Shown piece by piece: positions 10,966 to 24,588 of a stretch of 64,000 bases of DNA (its first letter is position 1; each line of letters starts with the position of its first letter). This stretch comes from Brienomyrus brachyistius (taxonomy: Eukaryota > Chordata > Actinopteri > Osteoglossiformes > Mormyridae): NCBI RefSeq assembly GCF_023856365.1, contig NC_064551.1:17918349-17982348 (forward strand), given 5' to 3'. A program made the translations under genes and the position numbers. The notes under the pieces were generated by a model that worked only from the letters and a program-made list of their open reading frames with translations, searched no databases and was not told the origin of the DNA.

Positions 10966-13832
10966 CCCACTGCATAGTATAGTTATTAGTGGTTTACCAC
11001 CGTGAGTCTGTTAAGGTCTTAGGTGCTGGGGAGGCCGACAGGTTGGGAATGGCAGGGGGTATAAATGTCCTCAATCTTAAAAGAAACACTGCATAGATTA
11101 ACAAACAGCGTATAACCACCGGTTAATTAACACCATCGAATCAAAGTGAAACTACGGTGCATGAATATTACACATTAAACTCAAGTTATTCCAAAATAAC
11201 ATGTACAGATGTAAACATGCTTTAAAGTCACTTGAATGAAATGGAAATCCATGGAAACAATTTCACTTACAGCTCTCCGCAATCACGCGTCGTTATCTTA
11301 ATTCGATCGGCAAATTCAATTTTTCTTTGCTAACGTAACCCGTCGCCATCCTGTTGTAACACACCGGATCGCCGTCCAAAGCGGCTAGGAGGAGTCTGAA
11401 GACCGTCTCCCCTTAATGACTGCTTGGCCCCATCCGTGTGGTGGCCTTGTTTGCCAGAAGGTCACGATCCACATAGTGGAGGCCAGGGCCCACTCGCTAT
11501 TCCCCAACGATGACTGTAAACTTCTGAAGGGCCTGTTCCCTTTCTCTTGGGGCGACTGGGGGCTGTTGTTCCACATACATGTAAGATAACACTAACCTGG
11601 ATTAGTCCTCCTCTTATGTTTTTCTTTGCCAGAAAATTGTCCATGACATCTTCAGTATGTGAAGAATACACCTCGCTGTTGCCTATACCCTAGGCCATGT
11701 AGCACTAAGGAAATTCAATCTTTTTTTGATCTCTGTAGCTAACCGTCACTGGGTTGGAGTAACAATTGATTCACAATGTCTGCGAGTTCAAGGAGAGGCA
11801 GACAATCAGGCGGCCAGGAGTACCGCGGCACGCCATCACCCCTTCCCGCGTCCCACAATGCCACCCTGTCAAGTGTGACAATGCGATAACTCTCACTTCG
11901 GTCTCGCTTGGAATTTGAATCGAATTTGGATCGTGCCTTACAAGGCACGTCCTATTTTTAGGGCGATGCTATGCCGGCACTTGATTCCCAGCTTCCCGTC
12001 CCGTTGAAAGGCTCTCTTTCACTCCCGGAGTCGAGGGAACGAGGTGTGAATAAGGTTAGAGCGTAGATCCGAAGACAGAAATAACAAGTTTCACAAATAC
12101 GTTTTTCCGATAAAGTGACACTTCGGAGACACTGTAGGTTATTTAGCTGAAGTGCAGTTGGACGGTTTCCCGGTATAATGTGTTTTTTGTTTCATTTTTA
12201 AATACAGAGCTCATTAATCTGTGGGACACTATCATTCAGCAACAATGGCACTCAATGAAACATGCTAAATGGCATTAACTGTACAGCATCAGAAAACAGC
12301 AGATGCATTAAGGGGATGCAACTCATCAGTTTCTCCCCTATTTTTAGTTTATCCGAGTCTTTCGCGGAGTTCGCTGCTTAGTTCGCCAAACGCTTGTGAC
12401 CCTGAAGCTATGGGATCCATTGTAACTACTGGTGCCGTGCATTTTTTCAGGAATATAACTATTTAGGATGTTCTGAACTGTCATTTAGCACATCAGGGGC
12501 TCTGCCCTATAGGCACACGCGTGGTGAAATGATGATGACTCTCTGGTGATTTAGCCGACTTCTGAGGATTCCGGTTTTAGGGAATGAGGCGCGTATAAGG
12601 GGCTCAGGCAGGGCTGATAGAGTGCATGTGTTGCAGTGCTGTCAGTTTGAGAATATAACGACTCAGACGAGAAGCTGGTAAAAACTAAACATGTAAAGAT
12701 CCTGAAATCTTCATTTTCTCTGTTGACTGAAAGAAGGTATCGATCAAGCAGACATAAAGAGACTGACAGCAATATCCTATGGGATGTCGTCGTTTCAGTA
12801 AGTACAGCTTCACTGGAAATAGGCAATACGAATCGCCCTTATTTTCGCCTACACCTTTATTTGTTTATTTATTATTATTTATTAACTTATTATCCAGTGA
12901 TTTATCTGTAATTTTATGCTATTGATTGTTTCATGTATCCTTGTATTTCTGTATGCATAAATTATACGCCCTTGCTGTCACCAAAAGAAATTCCGTGTAC
13001 TTTTTTGTACATGGTGAATATAACCATTCTGAGTCTGATTCATCACGTATGAGGCTCAGCTAAAGAATCGCCGCATCTCATAGATGCATGGTTTCCGCAT
13101 CTTACCGTTTAACAATAACATGGTACCTTCAACGAGCATAATTGCTTTTGATATCAGAGTGTGAATACGGCTCTGTCTTTTGAGGACCGGATCTCCTTTC
13201 GCAGCTGGAGAACGTAAAACAAACGGGCAGCTTCGGAACGCGAGAACCAACCAAAGGGGCCGAGGCATCTTCATATGTGAAACATAATCGTAATTCCAAG
13301 TAAACAAAAAAGAGTGAGAGGGTTGGAGGCCAGCGAATCAGAAAGCACTGTGAGAGGGGGGTCATATGGAGCGAATTCGGGAAGGAATTCGCGGGGAAGA
13401 GAATGGGGCGGGGGGGGGGGGGGTGGGGGTTATAATTGACAAAAGGCACCCCAAGGCATCGCTGCTGAAAGGATCGATTCAGCGAGGAGGAAGTAGCTTA
13501 AAAGGGATGACCTGACCTAAAAATCACCACGTTATGTAACGGAGGAACGTGAGCAGAGCACCTGAGATGTCTCTGGACAGACACGCCGCCCTCCGCCCTC
13601 CCCAAACACACCAGAAACAAAGGCGCCGTTTATCTCCGGCCGCTGATTGGATGCACATGGCCCAGCCTAATGATTTAGCCAATTATTTAGCTGTAACGTA
13701 TACATGCCCATGCAGGAAGGACGTGCAGGATCTAAGTGCTTCTTACATAACTTACATGCCAACACCAGAGTTAAACCACCAGAAACAAAGTAATAAGCTG
13801 GTTCAGTGCAGAAGCTATATAGTATATATACG
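10966..13832. other. gene-free stretch
   Basis: It includes a G-rich run at 13404-13430 and no exon, SINE or tandem array that I can recognise. Confidence 0.5.
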
Positions 13833-13855
13833 CCCCCCCCCCCCCCCCCCCCCCC
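13833..13855. repeat. poly-C tract (23)
   Basis: This is an uninterrupted cytosine run. The flanking open frame reads through it as poly-Pro, which is an artefact. Confidence 0.95.
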
Positions 13856-14269
13856 AGGCCGTAATGGACTTTAGTGCATGGAGGGTAACATTTAAAATGT
13901 GGCTCACTGCACCGGTAGAACAATTCATCTTGTCTTGCGGCCTGGTTGATGGATATTTAGAACATAATGAACAGCTTAATTTACTGGAGTGATTGTTCAA
14001 TTGTGTAACAATGGCATCGGAAAAGTTTCAGTTACATACATAGTACAGTATAATGTAATGCAACAATTACCCATCCAGTATAAACTGTTTTTAATAATTT
14101 AAGAAAATTGACAATCAAAATGTGGTAAAAATCTTCCTGCAAACCGCAGCGAGGCGTCGGTACCACCTGTGACTCCATTCAGATGCATGTGGTTTTCGCT
14201 GTTACTATTCGCATACGTTTGGCTTCTCGCATACAGTGCTTGTACTCAACCTGCAGCCACAGAGTCCTG

Positions 14270-14520
14270 GTATTCTCACACACACACACACACACACACA
14301 CAGTCAGAAACACCCATACCCTCTCATTCACACACACACAAACACAGTCAGAAACACCCATACCTTCTCATTCACACACACATACACACAGACACACACA
14401 CACACACACAGTCAGAAACACCCATACCTTCTCATTCACACACACACACACAAACACAGTCAGAAACACCCATACCCTCTGACTCACACACACACAGACA
14501 CACACCCTGACACACACACC
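14270..14520. repeat. CA-rich compound minisatellite
   Basis: Four copies of CAGTCAGAAACACCCATACC are separated by CA runs of variable length, so spacing varies from about 46 to 63 bp. Confidence 0.95.
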
Positions 14521-14759
14521 CTTCATGCCCTCCCTACAAATTGACACTGCTCAGTGTTATAAAGTCCTCTCGGTCTCCCTGGTGAGAACCTTGGCCCAGG
14601 GAAATCTCCCATGATTCCCTGGTGCTGCAGATGACACAGGCGCTCGACAGCCACTTCTCATTTTTGCTGAGTGTTCCAGACAAAGCTCATAAGTATCGGG
14701 TTTAACTTGCAGAGAAAGTGACTTAACTGACTTTGATTAGAAGCTCACACGCAAATGCA

Positions 14760-14783
14760 GGGGGGGGGGGGGGGGGGGGGGGG
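14760..14783. repeat. poly-G tract (24)
   Basis: This is an uninterrupted guanine run, one of a set of long G or C homopolymers in the window. Confidence 0.95.
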
Positions 14784-17700
14784 AGGCATGATCCATTTAT
14801 TTTGTATGATGTTACACAAGTGAGTCTGTGGGGGCACAATGGTGGCCCTAGGTTGGTTTATGTAACGCACAAGGGCACAAATAAAACAGTGTTTGGGTCA
14901 GACAGGAGATTAGCCCAAAAGATTAAACATGTGGCACTCAGACCAAAGCAGACCAGGGTGAAGGTTTCCATTCTCCACACTTTTAATGTTTCATCTTGCC
15001 CAAACAGATGCCCCACATTTCCAGTTTTTAGTCACATAAACTATTCAAACTGCTGCTAAAACTCTGTTAACATTCACTATTCATTTCAGCACATAGATGC
15101 CTTTAATTACATAGCGATTATGAAAGAGCCATGCATTGTGATGGGCGATAATCTGAAATTAATTGCTGTTATTGACAAAAATGTGTCACTGTTCACTTTG
15201 CAGACTTCTAAAGGCGAGTCTATTTCTATCTGTCTGGAAAATCCAGTTTCTCCAGCTTCGGTGTCATTTCACCAAAGCCTAATTTTTCGGCCGACTGCCT
15301 GCTTACGATCATTACCGGGCCTTCAGAAATGAAAAATATAGCGATGATGCCTGAGAACATGGACAACGGCGTAAAAGACAGCGTCTCGGAGCTCGGCAGA
15401 CATCCCCGGTGCGTCTGGGATCGCCCGCTGCCTACCGATGCAAACTGTGCATCTCAGATCCCGCCCCTGAGCCCAACACCCATATGGGAACAAAGGAGCC
15501 CCGCTGAATTCTGGGATACGCAGCCCGGAGCACTTGTACACAGTCATGGTCAGACCCTGTAAACCGTCAAGTGCTAGAAGAAAAAGAAAAGTGTAACAGC
15601 CAGGAGGGTAACAGGCGGCTGTCAGCGCGGAGGCCACCGTCAGAGCCTGCGGTGTGATTCACGACGAAACCAGACACTTAGGGAGCCATACAGATGGCGA
15701 TTAGTGCAATTAGGAGATCAGATTCGCCCATGTCACAGGAGAAAAGGCCTCCGTGATTCCTCATAGACGGGGAGCAGCCAGAGGAAAACGTGTCAGGGGA
15801 CGTCAGCGGGTTCCCTCTCCAACCCTCGCCTCCGAACGACGTGCGCCTCGATCCGTCTGGTTCGTTGGAAAAGGACGAGGGTGCATGGTCCTGCCGAGCT
15901 TCTCAAAAGAGTCGTATAATTCGAGTTTTCATACGTATATAAAAAAAATAATAATAATTTTATTCGGGCGCTGATAGATTGCGGGGATCTAAATTGACTT
16001 TGCCGGAGCCATGTACATGTGGAATTAGACTGCCGCGTGTCTGGGGTGGAGGCTGCGTCTAAACACAGCTATATTTCGCAGATAACAGGATTAGCCAGCA
16101 TGTGGATAATAAGCTGGCGAATCCCCCCTGGCCATTTCTTAACACTGTGAGAGCGCTAATCCTTCCAGCTTTGATGTCTTCCAGCAGCTTCCATCAGGTG
16201 CAGCTTGGCTTGTTGTGCTCTGCACCCCCCCCCACCCCGCACTCTCCTAAGATCTCCAAATGCACTCATTAGTTTTGCCTGTTTACGAAGTTTGCCCCAT
16301 GTGATGGGAGCAGTTAAACGCTGCCCTTGCTGACCTTTCCGGTTCTCTGTGGCGCTCCGCAGATTTACCCGCCTCCGATCGGCGCTCGGAACGCCGGGCC
16401 ATACCCCCAAGAATCACGCACCCTGCTGAATCTGGACTCGAAGGGCGGGTTTGGACCTGTAAACAGGAACAGTAATAAGGCAGCTTTGTGCTTTTCCCTG
16501 CGAGGATTTGTCAAAACAGAGAAGAGCCCCCAGACAGGACCTGAAAGTATTAACCACTAAGTCACTAGTTGCAGATTCATTAATACTGCTTGTGTCTGTC
16601 TGCCTTACATACAGCGTTTCACATTCGGCCACAAGGCATCATCCCAGTAGCCTTGACAAGGTCGCAAATGCTGGTTTGGGCACAGTGTTTGCTTGCCGTC
16701 ACACTCCTGCATCCTCCACCCCAAGGTCAGTGGGACACATTAATAGGTGCAGCTTCAGCTCCCAGTTTGTGGAAGCATCACTGAAACCCCCCCCCCCCCC
16801 CCCCCCCCCAACCCCAGGCCGAGGCTGACCTCATGACGGACCTGTGCTGCTGAGGATTATGGGTAATGTGGGCTCTAACTGCCCTCATCCACCCGCTTCC
16901 CGCCGCAGCTGACAGGGTGCGACTTATTCAGTTTGCTGATTATAATTAAAAATATCAGAATAATTAAAGTCTTCAGCTTGACAAGCAGAGCCATAACTTC
17001 GCCCTCAGACATTCCTCTCTAATTAGTTAATTAATCCTAACGCAAATTATAAGCAATAATTAGTCAGTCAAGCTTAACGCAGTGTCTGGCGACTTTCGGC
17101 TGAGAGGCGTTTTGTTTGTGCGATTGCCGTGGTTTTTACCACCGTGGTTTTGCCGCATTTCATTGTCATTTTCTTTGTTAGGCCTCCGACATCTGAGGTG
17201 ACTGTTTGCATCTCCTACTCTGACCTCATCGGACCGAAAACATGCCAGGGACAACTGGTGTGTCACAACTGGCGTGTCATTCATCCGAATGGTGAGGAAC
17301 GTGGAAACTTGCCATTTTCTGTCCTCGGTAATTAATTTTCGCCATGTTAATGCAATTAGCCAGGAGCTTTTGGTGCAACTCTCATGAAGGCTGCATCCAA
17401 GACCCACACGCTTAAGATGAATCCTGTGCCAATTTTACGATTTCAAATTTGCTATAGTGTTAGCAAACAAAATGGGACCGTACAGTGACAGATGATTCTC
17501 GTATCATTTGCATGCTCAATATCCTTTGTCATTCATACACATTTGTTACACTGATGTTGTTGTTCTTACTGATTCTTACTGATTATTGTTTCAATAATAA
17601 ATACTTCAGCTGTGAAAATGTCCCATATTAGTCCTAGCGATGAGTTTTGGGCACTGAGACTACCTGAGGACCCCAATAACCAAAAATATGAAAATGATGA

Positions 17701-18093
17701 TTTACTGACACGCTCATTAAAACTGATTTATGCCGCATTCACAGTACATTGTAACACTCTGACTGTGATTAGTATGATTAGTTCATAAGGATATTTTCTG
17801 CATATAACGTAAGCTCATCACTTTAACGTACTGGTCCTCGTAGTAGTTCATTAGTCACAGCGTTCTTCATAATGTGTAATCATTTTACTGCAAAAGATGC
17901 CAGCTTCCTGTTTAATGCTCCTCTAATATGAAAATTCTATATGGAAACAAACTAGGTTTCTGAAAATGGAAACACAAAGCAATTTCTTGGCCCAAAGGCA
18001 GATTTCTCTCTGTCAGGGTCCAACTGAGGCATTTTTTTACTTAGTATCAGCTGCTGATGAGGTAAGGCCTTCAACGTCATGTTTTAGATCCTA
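14784..18093. other. gene-free stretch with a candidate regulatory block
   Basis: It contains a 23-C run at 16787-16809. The block at about 16900-17060 is dense in homeodomain-type cores (ATAATTAAA, TCTAATTAG, TTAATTAATCC, AATAATTAG) in otherwise complex sequence, the look of an ancient vertebrate enhancer. No exon was supported. Confidence 0.35.
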
Positions 18094-18480
18094 GCTAAAT
18101 CTAACCCTAACCCTAACCTTAAATCTAACCCTAACCCTAAATCTAACCCTAACCCTAAATCTAACCCTAACCCTAACCTTAAATCTAACCCTAACCCTAA
18201 ATCTAACCCTAACCTTAAATCTAACCCTAACCCTAAATCTAACCCTAACCCTAACCTTAAATCTAACCCTAACCCTAAATCTAACCCTAACCCTAAATCT
18301 AACCCTAACCCTAAATCTAACCCTAACCCTAACCTTAAATCTAACCCTAACCCTAAATCTAACCCTAACCCTAAATCTAACCCTAACCTTAAATCTAACC
18401 CTAACCCTAAATCTAACCCTAACCCTAAATCTAACCCTAACCCTAACCCTAACCTTAAATCTAACCCTAACCCTAACCCT
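18094..18480. repeat. interstitial telomere-like array (CTAACC with CTAAAT interruptions)
   Basis: About 390 bp of hexamer-based repeat: CTAACCCTAACC blocks are punctuated every 18 or 24 bp by CTAAAT or CTTAAAT. The G-rich strand is the minus strand. The pure CCCTAA telomere motif is present, but the regular variant hexamers show local tandem amplification and not a simple captured telomere end. Confidence 0.95.
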
Positions 18481-20361
18481 TGCTGCACTGGTCTTCTTAC
18501 TTTCTTACACTTACTTCTGTCAGCATCACTGATCTAATTCAATGTGTTCTGGTCTAATGAACAGACTTAATTATATCTGTCTGCTTTCCTCCCCCAGTCT
18601 GTCTTTTCATTCTTCTGCTGAGGCTTTGCAGTCCGTTTTTGGACCTCACATTAATTGCAAACCCAAAATATTCGATGGACAGTAATGCTTGACCGCCACA
18701 TCCTAACAGGTAACCTTGGGAACAGAAGAAGATCCCTATAGTATATTGTTCTGACGGCTTACTGGAGTTATAAATGCAGTCTTTATTGTTTTCGGATATT
18801 ACGGACTCATTCCGTACACGGTCAATAAAAAAATAACACTTTCAGAGAAAACGAGAAATTAAACTTGTGTTGTGAGAGGCAGAAAATTGGAGAGGCCTGC
18901 TGTGTGGGTGTGGATGAACAGGGAGACGTCGTTATTTGAAAGTGAAATTAAGACGCTTCCATATTGAAGATGCACTGGAATCACTATAAGTCTGTAATTG
19001 ATGTCTAACCTAGTGATTACTGACCGGATGTGCCCTCCCTCAAAAAGCAAAATGGAAAATACTCAAACTAAATATTTAGATATACCCCCGCAGCCCTCTG
19101 TTGGTAGCAAGATGGATGGATGGATTTAGATATATAAATAAGAATAAAAATAGAGCTCTTTAGTTGCCAGCTGTGTCTTTACCAGTCGTGGCGTGTTGGG
19201 TCTGGGAGTGAGGGCTGCCTTTACGGATCACTGGGGCTCACTGGGGCTCACTGGGTCTCGCCGGGTCTCACTGTGTACAACCCAGCAGCCTCACCATGTA
19301 CCTGCGGCCGCGTGAAGGTGCCGCTAATGGCAGGCCGTGGTTCACTTTCGAGGGGACCACCGCTCCCGATGAAGACTTACATCCAGGTCAGCGGCAGGCC
19401 AGGCACCGAGATGCGGAGCCTGGTGATGTAACATTCACTCTCCCCTCGTCGGTAAGTGACCCGGCTGCTCGCACCCCCTCCAGGTGCTTTTAAACATTCC
19501 TCTGTGCCTGTAGATGCGTGCTGGTTAGGTTCAAGTTCCTCTTTTTCCACTGGCGACATTCCTCTGGAAACACCTATACATTAGCACGAGAGGTCAGAGT
19601 ACGTCGAGCATGCAAATTGCGGAATCTGCCGGAAGAGTGGGCAGCTATAGCTGGCTCCCAGCCGCACAGAGGCTGTGGTTTTGAACCCTGATGTGAGGTC
19701 GCAGTGGTTTTTCGGATGGGCCTCTGATCGACAGGAGAATAATGCCGCACCCTCTGACGTCCGCTCATTCAAACAAACAGTGGATTATCCAGTGATGCTT
19801 CTCCCGCTCCTCCGCGCTACAAGCACGCCTGAGTTATTCCAAGCCACACGATATAAAATTTATGCGTCTCTGTATAATGCATAAGGTAATTTTGCAATGC
19901 TTTTCCCACTGGCATTAATCTTCACAGCCAAATCTTTTTTAAAAAAAAGGCGCAAAATGTTTTAAATGATCTTTTTTTGTCTAGTTACCCTTTTAATAAA
20001 TATTTCATCGGCACTTGAAGTTGGCCTCACCCAAGTCGCTCTCACATGAATAAATATATAAATAAATGTGATGCGCAGCCTCTGCGGATCTCACGGGGCC
20101 CAGTGGCTGCCGGTCTGCTCTGGTGACGTTTATCGGCACGGGTGAGGGATTCCTGGGTGGGAGTCGTGGCCTCCGGTGACATGTGCACATACAGAGGAAC
20201 CCAAAATGGTATAAGCGAAGAAGCTTTTGGTATAGCAGCAGAACGGCGTCCTGCTGCTAGTATGCTGTGGATGGTGTACATCATGATAATGAGTTCATGT
20301 GACAACATTTATGAACTAGCAGATAAACCGTTAAGTCATACATTCATAGTTCCTCAGGGGA
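18481..20361. other. gene-free stretch
   Basis: I see no exon or transposon. A tiny repeat of CACTGGG(G/T)CT lies at about 19228-19275. Confidence 0.5.
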
Positions 20362-20552
20362 TGATGTGTGGCTCAGGCTCCCATATCTGTGATCAGTAGG
20401 CTGTACGTTCAAATCCCAGGGTCCTATCCCACTGATTTAACTCTTGGGCCCTTTAGCGAGGCCCTTAACCCCTAGTTGCTCCAGGGACTAGCTGACCCTG
20501 CTTTCACGAAACCTCTGAGTCACCCTGGATAAAAGTTTCTGCTAAGTTAATG
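20362..20552 (+). mobile_element. tRNA-derived SINE copy, plus orientation
   Basis: Box A-like GTGTGGCTCAGGCT near 20366 and box B-like ACGTTCAAATCCC near 20405 are followed by GCCCTTAACCCCTAGTTGCT, CCAGGGACTAGCTGACCCTG and the tail CTGGATAAAAGTTTCTGCTAA. This is the best-preserved copy in the window. The boxes are RNA polymerase III promoter relics and it is not a tRNA gene. Confidence 0.85.
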
Positions 20553-21490
20553 GGGGTGCTTCTCCTACAGATCTCCGTCATGTTCTTGTGCTCACATCTG
20601 GTTTTCAGTGTGAAACTCAGAGGGCTGGTCCCAGGCAATAGGAAGGGGAGATACAGTATAAGTTCAAAAAGGCAGAGAGAGGGGCTTTCATGACAGCCAG
20701 TGCCAGGCAGCATGTGGGGAAATGGGAACGCTGCTACAGCAGATGGCTGTGCATGGCTTCTCCCAGCATCCTCTGGGGCACTGTGGTTCTTCAGGTGAAG
20801 AGACGCAAAGCCAGTGCAGATGTTTAGCTGCATGCTAACGTTCAGCCGCCTGCCTTCTGGCAGGAATACACCTTTGGTCATCACTGTCTGTGGCCTCCAG
20901 CCAAGTGCTATGAACTCTAAATGTCTCTTAAACTTAGACAGCTTTACACCGGCGAAGTTTATAACTTTTGTTCAACGGCATGTACAGAACTAACTGTAAT
21001 CCCAGTTTCAACATATCCACCCAAAAAATGCATAAAAACTATATGAAATTAAAATATAGATACCTGATGTATTAGTTTGCCTGATACTGGGCAATTATTC
21101 GGACATCATATCTGGAGCCTCATTTATAAAACATTCTTATGCACAGATTTGATCTTAGATTTTGCGCACGATCAAATCCACGCCAAACTTCAAATTTTTG
21201 AAAACGGTCTTTGGTGTAGAAAAGTACTTATAACCACCGTCAGGTTCAGACTTGATATATGCACTTTCCTTGTGGCAACGTTGGGGTATCGCAGCTAGAC
21301 AGAAATCGGACCACCGTGGACTCCCTGTTTGGGTTGCCACTTTCAATCGCTCAGGGGGCCCTAACAAAGTGCTTGGCTTCCTGAATCTGTCATAGCATCC
21401 ATGCCCTTCTGAGGCCCTTGATCGTGACATCACTAGCAGTTACACCACTGGAAAGGCTCCGAAACAGCAACCCTGCACGCATTTGTACCT

Positions 21491-21565
21491 GGATGGATGG
21501 ATGGATGGATGGATGGATGGATGGATGGATGGATGGATGGATGGATGGATGGATGGATGGATGGA
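21491..21565. repeat. (GGAT)n microsatellite
   Basis: About 19 perfect GGAT tetramers. Confidence 0.98.
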
Positions 21566-21599
21566 CTGTGGAGTTTTCATTTGTATTATGCTCTGATTA

Positions 21600-21765
21600 T
21601 TATTATTATTGATATCAGTCCATTACAGGGTAAATCCACCCACACATGCAGTCATTTGCTGGGGGCAATTTACAGACACCAATCTACCTAAACTATGTGT
21701 TTTTGGAACTTTGGTAGAAAACACCCACATGCAGGAGGTTGGAAGACGAGTGGATTATTGTTATT
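21600..21765 (+). repeat. teleost interspersed repeat fragment next to the GGAT array
   Basis: TCAGTCCATTACAGGGTAAA, CACCCACACATGCAGTCATT and GCAATTTACAGACACCAATC resemble the same repeat class as the element at 3036-3365, which in fish is often preceded by a GGAT array. Confidence 0.6.
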
Positions 21766-21959
21766 ATATTCAGTTTCTTATTATTTAATGAATGAGGATG
21801 TTCAACTGCGCAGCAGAGTTAGGAAATGAAGTTGAAAGAAGCCATGAAATTCAAACGTCATTCCAGAGGAAATTGGCAGGAAATACGCCAAGCGGCGAGT
21901 GAGAATGAAGGTGCTGGAGGGGGAGGATGTCCTGCACAGCCTACCGAGAGCAGCTCAGC

Positions 21960-23215
21960 CGCGACCGAAACCATGTGCTTACCACAGCCTCACATAGACC
22001 GAAACCATGTGCCTACCACAGCCTCACATAGACCGAAACCATGTGCTTACCACAGCCTCACATAGACCGAAACCATGTGCTTACCACAGCCTCACATAGA
22101 TCAAAACCATGCGCTTACCACAGCCTCACATAGACCGAAACCATGCGCTTACCACAGCCTCACATAGACCGAAACCATGTGCTTACCACAGTCTCACATA
22201 AACCGAAACCATGTGCTTACCACAGCCTCACATAGACCGAAACCATGTGCTTACCACAGCCTCACATAGACCGAAACCATGTGCTTACCACAGCCTCACA
22301 TAGACCAAAACCATGTGCTTACCACAGCCTCACATAGACCGAAACCATGTGCTTACCACAGTCTCACATAGACCGAAACCATGTGCTTACCACAGCCTCA
22401 CATAGACCGAAACCATGTGCTTACCACAGTCTCACATAGACCGAAACCATGTGCTTACCACAGCCTCACATAGACCGAAACCATGTGCTTACCACAGCCT
22501 CACATAGACCGAAACCATGTGCTTACCACAGCCTCACATAGACCGAAACCATGTGCTTACCACAGCCTCACATAGATCAAAACCATGTGCTTACCACAGC
22601 CTCACATAGACCGAAACCATGTGCTTACCACAGCCTCACATAGACCGAAACCATGTGCTTACCACAGCCTCACATAGACTGAATCCATGTGCTTAACACA
22701 GCCTCACATAAATTGAAACCACCATCTTACCACAGCCTCAGATAGACCGAAACCATGTACTTACCACAGCCACACATAGACTGAAACCACCTTCTTACCA
22801 CAGCCTCAGATAGACTGAAACCATATGCTTACCACAGCTTCACATAGACCGAAACCACCTTCTTACCACAGCCTTACATAGACGAAACCACCTTCTTACC
22901 AAAGTCTCACATAGACTGAAACCACCTTCTTACCAAAGCCTCACATAGACCGAAACCATGTGCTTACCACAGCCTCACATAGACCGAAACCACCTTCTTA
23001 CCACAGCCTTACATAGACGAAACCACCTTCTTACCAAAGTCTCACATAGACTGAAACCACCTTCTTACCAAAGCCTCACATAGACCGAAACCATGTGCTT
23101 ACCACAGCCTCACATAGACCGAAACCACGTTCTTACCACAGCCTCACATAGACCGAAACCACGTTCTTACCAATGCCTCATAGACCAAAAGCACATTCTT
23201 ACTACAACCTCACAT
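21960..23215. repeat. 34-bp minisatellite, about 36 units
   Basis: Tandem copies contain CACATAGACCGAAACCATGT and GCTTACCACAGCCT. The left part is nearly homogeneous. From about 22675 rightward the copies diverge (ACCTTCTTACC replaces ATGTGCTTACC), and two copies are 33 bp. The diverged right part itself contains a duplicated block of several units (about 22845-22960 and 22980-23095). Confidence 0.98.
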
Positions 23216-24544
23216 TGACTGAAACCACATTCTTAATATAACCTCACATCACATACAACTGCATCCAAACTTGCATTCTTACTGCAACCTCACAAACACG
23301 GGCAGTCAAAAAGCAGATATCACACTCTGACATGCCAAATTATGTTTTCCATATGAAATATTAAAATTTTTAGATCCAAAATGTTTTTATACCCTTTTAG
23401 ACAGTCTTTATATGGCAGAAAAAGTGAGACAAAAATATGACAAAACAATCTTATATGTCCTGTAACACTTTTCCTGTTATATGGAAAGTATTTAGCAGGG
23501 CGTCGATTCAGAATTTAATAAAACACTGTGTCTGTTGAAAGCTGTTTTAAATTAGCGACTGAGACGTGCTTAACAATAGAAATGTGTCTCTGTCTAGAAC
23601 ACTGTGCCTCGGTTATATATTGATTGATTCATTGATAGGCAGCTGATATGACACATGCCTTTTGCTTATCAGCCTCTGCCTGACCCTGGGGATACAGGAG
23701 GCCCCGCTTCTTTGCTGCCTGCCACACCACTTCAGTGACAGCGACTCCCAAACGTGGGAACAAAGGATCCCAATCCCCCCCCCCCCCCCCCCCCACTCAC
23801 CCAACCCTCGTCCCCTGGCATTTCTGCTCTTTCTGGGAGAGCTGAATTTCTTCAGTTTATTTCGAGTGACACCTACAAGCAGCACTGGGCCCTAACTGAA
23901 TGTGAGCACTGTCGGGGCAATTTGGGGGGCAACGCTGCAGTGCTGTGCTCATATCGAAGTTGGTGTGGGTTCTCCTCTCGCCCGCGTGGCATGCTGGCTG
24001 GTGGGGAGACCACACTGCAGATGGTACCAGCACATGCCCCAGCGCCTGAGCTGTCAGAAGCCATCACCTCGGGCCGGATCGGAGCGCCGGTCCCCGTCGC
24101 CTCACATCCCCGTCTTGCTGACTGCTCTGGCTTGCGGAGGACTTTTGTTAAGGGGGTGCAGGGGGCACAGAGGTCGCGTTAACCTGACTGATGGTCACAT
24201 TCGTCGGACATTTACGATTCTCTTTTTATGTTTTCCGCAAAATTAGATGTTTTCCAAGGTCACTGCAATACTAAAACAAAATTCTGCTGGGGTTAAAGGG
24301 AACTATATTTCAGTTCGAAAATTTACATGCTTTATTGCTGTGACTTACATTAAATAAGTTAATTTATGTAATTCTGTTCCTAACATTGCACTACTGCCTA
24401 CTGAATTGCCTTATTAGGTTCTTGCTTGGTTTTGTAGCCGTTGGTCCTATAAGACTCACATTTATACCTGAGCATTGATGGGAGTTGCACTTACACTGAG
24501 TCGACCCCTTAACGTTTGTTTGTAATGTGCTGTTTGCCTCACTT

Positions 24545-24588
24545 GCATGTCGCTTTGGACAAAAACACCTGCTAAATAAAAATTATTG
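24545..24588 (+). mobile_element. SINE tail fragment
   Basis: The segment GTCGCTTTGGACAAAAACAC followed by CTGCTAAATAAA matches the conserved 3' end of the tRNA-derived SINEs in this window. The head is not recognisable. Confidence 0.55.

Noticed and set aside
18084..18488. 134-codon minus frame of Leu-Gly repeats
   Set aside because: It is the translation of the telomere-like hexamer array.
19296..19493. GC-rich 65-codon frame
   Set aside because: It overlaps an opposite-strand frame, has no motif and lacks splice signals matching any recognised protein.
20362..20430. Possible tRNA gene from box A/box B-like motifs
   Set aside because: No cloverleaf can be formed and the body continues into the SINE tail; other copies share the whole structure.
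21960..23215. CRISPR-like array of regular short repeats
   Set aside because: Units are contiguous with no unique spacers, and the window is vertebrate DNA; it is a minisatellite. The same applies to the 20-, 22-, 32- and 42-bp arrays.
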